Source of the DNA: Streptosporangiaceae bacterium
Lineage (GTDB): Bacteria; Actinomycetota; Actinomycetes; Streptosporangiales; Streptosporangiaceae
Assembly: GCA_019245115.1 (NCBI GenBank)
Contig: JAFARZ010000103.1
Location: 1-64,000, forward strand
Direction of reading: 5' to 3'
Length of the DNA: 64,000 nucleotides
Shown here: one piece after another, positions 57,654-64,000 of the stretch
Numbering within the stretch: the first letter of the stretch is position 1
Layout: the number at the start of each line of letters is the position of its first letter
Program-made: the position numbers and the translations under genes
The notes under the pieces: generated by a model
What the model saw: only the letters and a program-made list of their open reading frames with translations
What the model was told of the DNA's origin: nothing
Database searches by the model: none

Positions 57654-58625
57654 CTATCCCTCTAGGCCCGCCGCCATGGCCCGCGCGGGAATGTCGCAGG
57701 CGTGTTCCAGGGTGGTCCGGCTGCTCGCACTGAGCACATCGCGCAGGTAATTGCGCGCATCGGCCAGGTCATGCGATGGTCCGAGCACCTCGGCGACGGC
57801 CGTCGGGTTGATCGCGACGCTGTGCCGTGAGGTCACCAGCGTGCCGCCCTCGTGCTCCGCGAACTCCCACTCACCACAGTGCCCGAGCAGAAGCGTCGGC
57901 GGGAGAATCTGCTTGTAGACGATCCGCTCACCGGGGAAGCACAGCCGCAGCGATCGCGTGGTGTGCACGCGCCCGTCCGCGCCCACGCTGTCCATCTCCA
58001 TGTCCTGGACGTCGGGCTGGGGCTCACCGAGTACGACCCGGCCAACGTGTGGCAGCACTTCGGGCCACAGATCAGCCCGGTACACGAACGAATACGCGTC
58101 GGCAACGCTGACCGGAAGCTCGACCTCGTCGGCGAACGAGAAGACCAGTTCGCTGACGGGATGGCCGAGTGTGGCCAGCCGGCACATCGCCGCCAGGTCA
58201 TGGGTACTGTTGTCGTCGATCGCGGCGATGATCTTGTCCCGCTCGGCATCACTGCCGTCGAAATTGAACCAGTGACCCAATTCGACCCGGCTGCCGCCCT
58301 CGAGCGCCTGGAACTTCCATATTCCCGCCATTTCGGTAATGGGCAGTTCGTCATGTTCGCGCGCGAAGTTGATGAACCCGCCCGCGGGATCAAGTTCACG
58401 CCGCGAGGCCCAGGAACATACCCGATCACCGACCAGCGCCCACAGGCGGTACTGTTCGGTCTGGCCAGACCAGCCGTGGTGCTGGACGTAAATGACCGGC
58501 TCAAGGATGGCCGGCCACCGGGATACGTCCGCCACTAGGTCATAGAGCACAGACGGGGGCGCGGCGCAACTGAGCACATGCACCGCGCTCTCCTGCTCGA
58601 CGGCCTCCTGCTGTGGAGAATTCAT
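57654..58625 (-). CDS. Didomain aromatase/cyclase (SRPBCC x2), ARO/CYC 2
   Basis: HVLSCAAPPSVLYDLVADVSRWPAILEPVIYVQHHG and second domain VELPVSVADAYSFVYRADLWPEVLPHVGRVVLGEPQPDVQDMEMDS. Confidence 0.92.
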   Translation of the reverse strand: MNSPQQEAVEQESAVHVLSCAAPPSVLYDLVADVSRWPAILEPVIYVQHHGWSGQTEQYRLWALVGDRVCSWASRRELDPAGGFINFAREHDELPITEMAGIWKFQALEGGSRVELGHWFNFDGSDAERDKIIAAIDDNSTHDLAAMCRLATLGHPVSELVFSFADEVELPVSVADAYSFVYRADLWPEVLPHVGRVVLGEPQPDVQDMEMDSVGADGRVHTTRSLRLCFPGERIVYKQILPPTLLLGHCGEWEFAEHEGGTLVTSRHSVAINPTAVAEVLGPSHDLADARNYLRDVLSASSRTTLEHACDIPARAMAAGLEG

Positions 58626-58660
58626 TTATGCCCCTTCCGCCCGGAAGTAGCTGGCGATGG

Positions 58661-59266
58661 TTACGGCGGATAGCTGTCATGTTCCAATCCATCGCTCAAG
58701 GACCGCTCGAAACCGGATTGGGGCGGAGTCACGGCTTCGGTCATGAGGATCCGCTCGAGCTCGTCGTGCCACTCCAGTTCGGCAGCCAGGCGCAGCTCAC
58801 CTCGCCGGTAAGCCGCGATGGCGGTCATCGGCAGCTGCGGGGCGCACCGTTTGCGCTCGGTTACGAGGCTGTCCAGGTTCGCCTGGAGCACCTGCCGCCG
58901 GTATGCCAGATGGCCGGTCAGCTCGCCGCGGCCCACCTCCCCGCCGAACAGCAGCGCGACCCCGACCGGATCCAGGTAACCTTCCTCGCTGCGCCAGGCA
59001 GCGGTGCGCAGCCGCGCCAGCTCACGCTGACCTTCGTCGGTGATGGCGTAGACAGTACGGGCCGGGCGCCGTCCTTCCTGTTCGCTGCGTATCGGCTCGA
59101 CGAGCCCTTCGTCCTCCATGCGGTGCAGCTCGCGGTAGAGAGCGCCGACGTTGACACCGCCCCAGGATTCGACGTTGGTGATCTCCGCTTCGCGGCGGAT
59201 GCGGTGGCCGTGCATGGGGCCCCTGGACGACAGGAGACCGAGTACTACAAGGCGACTAATATTCAT
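58661..59266 (-). CDS. PadR-family transcriptional regulator
   Basis: LVVLGLLSSRGPMHGHRIRREAEITNVESWGGVNVGALYRELHRMEDEGLVEPIRSEQEGRRPARTVYAITDEGQREL. Confidence 0.92.
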   Translation of the reverse strand: MNISRLVVLGLLSSRGPMHGHRIRREAEITNVESWGGVNVGALYRELHRMEDEGLVEPIRSEQEGRRPARTVYAITDEGQRELARLRTAAWRSEEGYLDPVGVALLFGGEVGRGELTGHLAYRRQVLQANLDSLVTERKRCAPQLPMTAIAAYRRGELRLAAELEWHDELERILMTEAVTPPQSGFERSLSDGLEHDSYPP

Positions 59267-59291
59267 GACTATTAGTCTCAGACGACTAGTC
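59254..59291. promoter_or_regulatory. Probable PadR operator overlapping its own start codon
   Basis: GACTAATA-N8-TATTAGTC (59254-59277) plus GACTAGTC (59284-59291). Confidence 0.65.
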
Positions 59292-59340
59292 TCACTTGTC
59301 AACAGCCGTCCCGGGTGCGGGCCGGCGGCCGGGGCGGGCC

Positions 59341-59670
59341 TTAGTCTTCTCCGAACGGCCTGAGTTCCATGGCCCCGCGCCTGGCCAGCGGATGCTTGGA
59401 CGCCACTTCGATCGCCTCATCGAGATCAGCGCAGTCCAGGATGTCGTAACCGACCATCAGCTCCTTGGTCTCGGCGAACGGTCCGTCCGAGACGAGCACC
59501 TCGCCGCCGCGCACTCGTACCGTCGTGGCATCGCCAGGATCGAGAGCGCGACCTTCCAGACGTACCCGCCGCCCGTCCATTTCCTTGACCCAGGAGTCGA
59601 TGTCCATCCCGCCACCGGCCGCCGCGGCGTCGATAGCCGGGTCGTGGCAAACAATCATCATGTACTTCAT
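59341..59670 (-). CDS. YCII-related domain protein
   Basis: MKYMMIVCHDPAIDAAAAGGGMDIDSWVKEMDGRRVRLEGRALDPGDATTVRVRGGEVLVSDGPFAETKELMVGYDILDCADLDEAIEVASKHP. Confidence 0.9.
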   Translation of the reverse strand: MKYMMIVCHDPAIDAAAAGGGMDIDSWVKEMDGRRVRLEGRALDPGDATTVRVRGGEVLVSDGPFAETKELMVGYDILDCADLDEAIEVASKHPLARRGAMELRPFGED

Positions 59671-59735
59671 GGTCATCTCCCTGACCGCCATGGCCGCCGA
59701 CATCCGGCGTCCCTTCGCCCATACGACGAACACCC

Positions 59736-59785
59736 ACCCCCCGCATGGACACCCCCCGCATGGACACCCCCGCATGGACATCCCC
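59736..59785. repeat. Short tandem repeat (CCCCCGCATGGACA)x3
   Basis: CCCCCGCATGGACACCCCCCGCATGGACACCCCCGCATGGACATCCC read directly. Confidence 0.85.
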
Positions 59786-59997
59786 CCGCGTGACCCGGCC
59801 TCCCCGCGCCCATAGCCCGGACATATCCGACATTTCAGCATTGGCGGCATTGGGTGGCGGCTCCGCGTGGAAGAAAGGGGCCTCGTGGAAGCTTAGGTGC
59901 CGGAAAGCGGCGCCTTTTCTTCCGCAGGGCTCCAAACTTCCACGAGGATGAGGAATTGCGGCTGCGTAAACAGGACAATTGCGGCGACAGCTTGGGT

Positions 59998-60474
59998 TCA
60001 GACGCGATTCTGGTGCCGTTCGGCGAGGTCGGCGTAGCGTTGCAGGGTTTCGCCGGGGTTCTGGCTCTGGATGGCGGTGCGAAGCTGTGCGCCGAAGTCC
60101 CCGGCGCGGTCCAGGTGAGCGTAGGTGAGCACGACCTCGCTGATGCCGGGCCCCTTCGCACGGAATTCGATCTCGATGACGCTCGCGTTCTCATCGGTGC
60201 GGACCGGCTGCCAGCCCGGGCCGATGCGCCAGGTCACGACCAACCGCCCGGGCGGCGCCCACTCCAGGATCGTCCCGCGGGTGATCTCCGTCCCGTCTGC
60301 GCCGCGCTCGAAGAACCGGCCGCCCGCCCAGGGCTCCATCGCGATCAGCACCGGATCACGGATGAAGGTATGGGCAGGCGGCAGCCAATCGCCGGGCAAC
60401 TCGGTGAACAGCCGGAACGCCTCGCCGACCGGAACCGGCACGGTTACGAACCTGCTGATATGCGCTGTGTCCAC
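59998..60474 (-). CDS. SRPBCC/AHSA1-family protein
   Basis: SRFVTVPVPVGEAFRLFTELPGDWLPPAHTFI...GGRFFERGADGTEITRGTILEWAPPGRLVVTWRIGPGW. Confidence 0.85.
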   Translation of the reverse strand: MDTAHISRFVTVPVPVGEAFRLFTELPGDWLPPAHTFIRDPVLIAMEPWAGGRFFERGADGTEITRGTILEWAPPGRLVVTWRIGPGWQPVRTDENASVIEIEFRAKGPGISEVVLTYAHLDRAGDFGAQLRTAIQSQNPGETLQRYADLAERHQNRV

Positions 60475-60497
60475 TCCTGTCCCTTCGTCGTCATTTG

Positions 60498-60521
60498 ATA
60501 GTGGTGGTGCACCACTACTAT
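60498..60521. promoter_or_regulatory. Probable MarR operator in the divergent SRPBCC/MarR promoter
   Basis: 24-bp palindrome ATAGTGGTGGTGCACCACTACTAT with one mismatched pair. Confidence 0.65.
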
Positions 60522-60596
60522 AAGCCGCCGATGGCCTCTGTCCACGGTCGGTGTACGCCCGTTATAGAGCACAGGCCGGCTCGGTACAGTCGGTCC

Positions 60597-61043
60597 ATGT
60601 ACGCGCCGCCTGACCTGCCCGCCCCGAGCACCGAGCGGCTGCGACTGACGCTCGACGCGAAGTTCGCCCTGCTGACGATCGCCGAACGGCTGCGCCAGCA
60701 GTGGGAGGCCCATGCCGTGGCCGTCGGGCTGTCGGTCGGCCAGGTCCGGGCGCTGCTGACGCTCACGCCCGGTGAGACTATCCCGATGCGCGACCTGGCG
60801 GCGCGTCTAGACTACGACGCGTCCAACCTCAGCACGCTGGTCGACCGCCTCGAGCGACGCGGCGCCGTCAGGCGCCACGCGGATTCCCGCGACCGGCGCG
60901 TCAAGGCGCTGAGCCTTACCTCGGAAGGCGAGCGCCTGCGCGCCAGGTTCTGGCACGACCTGGTCGAAGACGCCGGCCCGCTAGCCCCGCTGTCCGAAGC
61001 GGATCTGGCGGCTCTCATCTCCGCGCTCAGCACTGTGGCCTGA
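60597..61043 (+). CDS. MarR-family transcriptional regulator
   Basis: VGLSVGQVRALLTLTPGETIPMRDLAARLDYDASNLSTLVDRLERRGAVRRHADSRDRRVKALSLTSEGERL. Confidence 0.93.
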   Translation: MYAPPDLPAPSTERLRLTLDAKFALLTIAERLRQQWEAHAVAVGLSVGQVRALLTLTPGETIPMRDLAARLDYDASNLSTLVDRLERRGAVRRHADSRDRRVKALSLTSEGERLRARFWHDLVEDAGPLAPLSEADLAALISALSTVA

Positions 61044-61085
61044 CCGGGCATTGTCAAGTCCCCGCCGCAGGCACAGGCTCTATGC

Positions 61086-61772
61086 ATGGAAGGGACACAG
61101 ACGCCGCTGTCGGGCAACGAGACCCTGCTCATCGGCCTTGTAGTGTTCGTTGTAGTTGTCCTGTCGGCAACCTGGGAGCTAGTTAAGCATTTCCATGTCA
61201 TGGCACACGAGGGAATGCACGCGATGGTGGGGTCGCTTTGGGGCGGCAAGGTAGAGAGCGTCGAGCTCAAGGACAACGCCGACGGCGAGACCATCGTTGT
61301 GATGCCGCGCGGCTGCGGCCTCGTCGCGTTCCGCTTCGCCGGCTACCTGGGGTCGAGCCTGTTCGGGCTCGGCGCGGCCCGGCTAATCCACTTCGGGCAC
61401 ATCGTCGCGGTGCTCTGGATCGCTTTGCTACTGCTCGGGTTGCTGCTGATCACGCTCAAACGCTCGTTCGGATACGTCACCGTGCCGCTGGCCGGGTTCT
61501 TCATCTTCCTGGTCATGAAGCACATGTCGCAGGCAGATGGGATCCTGGCCGCTTACGTGATCACCTGGTTCCTGCTGCTCTCCGGAGTCCGGATGATCGT
61601 GGAGCACGGCATTAACGCAGCCGATAGCGGGCTTCTCAAGAACGACACGAGCATTCCCCGCGTGGTGTGGCTCATGCTGTGGCTGGTCGGTACGTTAGCC
61701 GCCGTGATCATTGGCGCCAGATGGATGGTCCATCCGGCGGTTCTCCCGCCGACCATCGGCGGCGGGACTTGA
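61086..61772 (+). CDS. M50-like membrane metallopeptidase family protein
   Basis: FHVMAHEGMHAMVGSLWGGKVESVEL (HExxH) with multiple TM helices. Confidence 0.75.
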   Translation: MEGTQTPLSGNETLLIGLVVFVVVVLSATWELVKHFHVMAHEGMHAMVGSLWGGKVESVELKDNADGETIVVMPRGCGLVAFRFAGYLGSSLFGLGAARLIHFGHIVAVLWIALLLLGLLLITLKRSFGYVTVPLAGFFIFLVMKHMSQADGILAAYVITWFLLLSGVRMIVEHGINAADSGLLKNDTSIPRVVWLMLWLVGTLAAVIIGARWMVHPAVLPPTIGGGT

Positions 61773-64000
61773 TGGGCGGGCCGGGTGTGCCGGTTTCGGC
61801 GTAGGGCGAGAGCGTGAAACCCGTGGGGTAGATCAGCGGCGGTGCCGCCGGGCCGGCGTCGCGAGGACGCTCGGCGGGCCGATCGGGTGGCCGGTTCAGC
61901 ACCGCGCGGACCGCGTCGATGCCCTGATCCGCGCGGATCGCCTCGAGCCCGGTGAGATCCCAGCAGTCGAGAGCGTTGACGGTCGCCGAGCCCCCCGCCA
62001 CGACACGGACCCGGCCGCGGACCAGCAGCAGCCGGGAACCGGCCAAGGTGGCCACGCACCGGTCTGGCACGGATTCGAAGAACGCGAGGTCGACCAGGCC
62101 GGCGGAGTCGTCGAGGCTGACGAAGATGATCCGCCGGCCGGACCGGATGGCGGGGGTCTGCGTGGCGACCTTGACCCCAGCGACCAGCACGATGGACCCC
62201 GCGCGGCACCGGGGCAGGTGTCCGGACCGGACCACGCCGAGGCCGTCGAGCATGTCGGCGTAGAAGTCAAGCACGTGCTGGCTGACCTCGAAGCCGAGGA
62301 TGGCGAGTTCGGCGGCGACGCGTTCGGCCGGGTCGAGTTCGCGCAACTGCCCGGCCGGGACAAGGTCGGCGAACCCGTCGCCGGGAATGTCCAGGGACAG
62401 CGTCTCCTGTCGCATCGGACCGGAGGCGAGCGCCGCGGCCGGAGGCCCAGGCCAATTCAACACCGCCAGGCGGGCCAGCAGATCGCGGCGCGTTATCCGC
62501 GGCTCGCGCGAATCGTAGAGCGAGTCGAGCGCGCCGACGAGGATCAGCCGCTCGGCCACCGGACGGGAGACCCGGGCCCGCTCGAGGAGGTCCCGCAGGG
62601 AACGGTACGGCTGCCCCGCGGCGATCCGGGACACTTCGGCCTCGCTGATGCCCTTGACCTCCCGGAGGGAAACGCGAAGAGCTGGGGAGATACCACAATC
62701 CGTTCGTTCCCAATTGGGGGCGGAGGCGTTGACATCGGGACCCAGGACGCGGACCCCAGCCCGCACGGCGTCCTGGATTATCACGCGCTTGGGGTACATG
62801 CCGGGATCGTGGGTGAGCACGCCGGCGTAGAAGGCGGCCGGGTGGTGCCGCTTGAGCCAGGCCGACTGGTACACCGGGACGGCGAACGCGGCCGCGTGGG
62901 CCTTGCAGAACCCGAACGCGCCGAACGCGGCGAGCACCTCCCAGATCCGCTCGGCGGTCCGCTGGTCGTAGCCCCGGCGGGCCGCCGCCGTGCGGAACCA
63001 GTCCGCCGTCGCGTCGATGCCAGCCCCGCCCAGATCAGCAGAGAGTTTACGGCGGACGCGGTCGGCTTCGCCGAGGCCGCAGCCGGTAATGATGTCGATG
63101 ATGCGAAGCACCTGCTCGTGGAAGACGACCACGCCGCCGGTTTCCCGCAGCGCCGCACGCAGGTCCTCGTGCGGGTAGGTGGGGATCTGGGTGCCGTGCC
63201 GGGTGGCCAGGAACGGGCCGATCATGTCCGAGTTGACCGGCCCCGGGCGGAACAGCGAGATCTCCGTGATCAGGTCGTCCATGGTGCGGGGCGCGACCCT
63301 GGCGACCAGTTCGCGCTGGCCAGGCGACTCGATCTGGAAGCAGCCGATCGTGCGGGCGCTCCTGATCAGTTCGAAGGCCGGCTCGTCGTCGCGCGGGATA
63401 CGGTCCAGATCGGGGGCGTCTTCGATCTGGGTGAGCGCGTAGGCCATCGCGGACTGCATCCGGACGCCTAGCACGTCCAGCTTGATCACCCCGGCGGTCT
63501 CGGCGTCATCCTTGTCGAGCTGGCTGAGCGGCAGGTCATCGAGTCTGCTGCGGGTGATCGGGGTGCGGTCCGGCAGCGTGGCGTCGGACAGCAAGACGCC
63601 GCACGGATGCATGGCCACGTGCCGGGGCAGCCCGTCGAGGCGTTCGGCGATCCGGAACAGGCCGGTCAGCTGCGGGATGCCCAGCCGGCTTTCGCGCAGC
63701 TCAGGCAGCTCGGTCAGCGCGGCGCCGATGTGCGCGGCGCGGATGTGCGGGAACGCCTTGGCGATCGCGTCTATCTCCGGTCTGGGCAGGCCGAACGCGG
63801 CGGCCACATCCCTGATCGCGCTGCGCGCGCGATAGGTCTCCATCATGGCGACTGTTGCCGTGCGTTGCTCACCATAGGCGTCGAGGATCACCCGGTACGC
63901 CTCGATCCGCCGGGCCGACTCCACGTCGAGATCGATGTCCGGCATGGTCTCCCTGGTCCGCGCGAGGAACCGCTCCATGATCAGGCCGTGGTCGAGCGGG
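61708..64000 (-). CDS. DNA polymerase III alpha / DnaE-type polymerase, 5' end truncated by window edge
   Basis: GLIMERFLARTRETMPDIDLDVES...HPCGVLLSD...IKLDVLGVRMQSAM...ISLFRPGPVNSDMIGPFLATRHG...HEQVLRIIDIITGCGLGEADRVRRKL. The reading frame stays open past 63978 to the window end. Confidence 0.9.
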   Translation of the reverse strand, partial: PLDHGLIMERFLARTRETMPDIDLDVESARRIEAYRVILDAYGEQRTATVAMMETYRARSAIRDVAAAFGLPRPEIDAIAKAFPHIRAAHIGAALTELPELRESRLGIPQLTGLFRIAERLDGLPRHVAMHPCGVLLSDATLPDRTPITRSRLDDLPLSQLDKDDAETAGVIKLDVLGVRMQSAMAYALTQIEDAPDLDRIPRDDEPAFELIRSARTIGCFQIESPGQRELVARVAPRTMDDLITEISLFRPGPVNSDMIGPFLATRHGTQIPTYPHEDLRAALRETGGVVVFHEQVLRIIDIITGCGLGEADRVRRKLSADLGGAGIDATADWFRTAAARRGYDQRTAERIWEVLAAFGAFGFCKAHAAAFAVPVYQSAWLKRHHPAAFYAGVLTHDPGMYPKRVIIQDAVRAGVRVLGPDVNASAPNWERTDCGISPALRVSLREVKGISEAEVSRIAAGQPYRSLRDLLERARVSRPVAERLILVGALDSLYDSREPRITRRDLLARLAVLNWPGPPAAALASGPMRQETLSLDIPGDGFADLVPAGQLRELDPAERVAAELAILGFEVSQHVLDFYADMLDGLGVVRSGHLPRCRAGSIVLVAGVKVATQTPAIRSGRRIIFVSLDDSAGLVDLAFFESVPDRCVATLAGSRLLLVRGRVRVVAGGSATVNALDCWDLTGLEAIRADQGIDAVRAVLNRPPDRPAERPRDAGPAAPPLIYPTGFTLSPYAETGTPGPPIKSRRRWSAGEPPDGPSIWRQ

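Noticed and set aside
61711-63471. 586-aa + ORF
   Set aside because: Antisense of the DnaE-type polymerase.
1-64000. CRISPR arrays, tRNA/rRNA genes, transposases or integrases
   Set aside because: Looked for regularly spaced repeats, tRNA-like sequence and DDE/tyrosine/serine recombinase motifs in the ORF list; none found. The 13.1k/53.3k inverted repeat has no associated transposase.

Overview
High-GC actinobacterial window dominated by a ~40-45 kb type II polyketide gene cluster (about 12.7-58.6 kb). A small RiPP/TOMM-like locus (5.5-9.6 kb) lies on its left. Housekeeping or peripheral genes flank both: a riboswitch-controlled chelatase, a sugar-nucleotide/SQD1-like locus, PadR/MarR stress genes and a DnaE-type polymerase. 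The PKS cluster has two complete KS-alpha/CLF pairs, three ACPs and two discrete acyltransferases. One acyltransferase is followed directly by a DH-PPTase-like protein and a thioesterase that resemble pieces of enediyne iterative PKS systems. It also has a KSIII + AT + ACP + InhA-type enoyl reductase starter block, an ActIII-type KR, two didomain ARO/CYCs, a TcmI-type cyclase, ABM monooxygenases, two FAD halogenases with a flavin reductase, and an asparagine-synthase-like amidotransferase. A complete carbon-supply set is present: GH65 phosphorylase, phosphoketolase, phosphotransacetylase and acyl-CoA carboxylase. Most notable signals: (1) an unassigned fused RRE-E1-YcaO + SagB locus with a 64-aa candidate precursor peptide translationally coupled to the YcaO gene; (2) split enediyne-type PKS parts working beside type II KS-CLF; (3) an ~81-bp element duplicated in inverted orientation 40 kb apart, upstream of the AT operon and the carboxylase; (4) a palindromic motif GTGAAT-N3-TCAC at four non-randomly placed sites; (5) a dedicated phosphoketolase/Pta/Acc malonyl-CoA supply. 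All calls are from reading the sequence and the ORF track; no database search was run.
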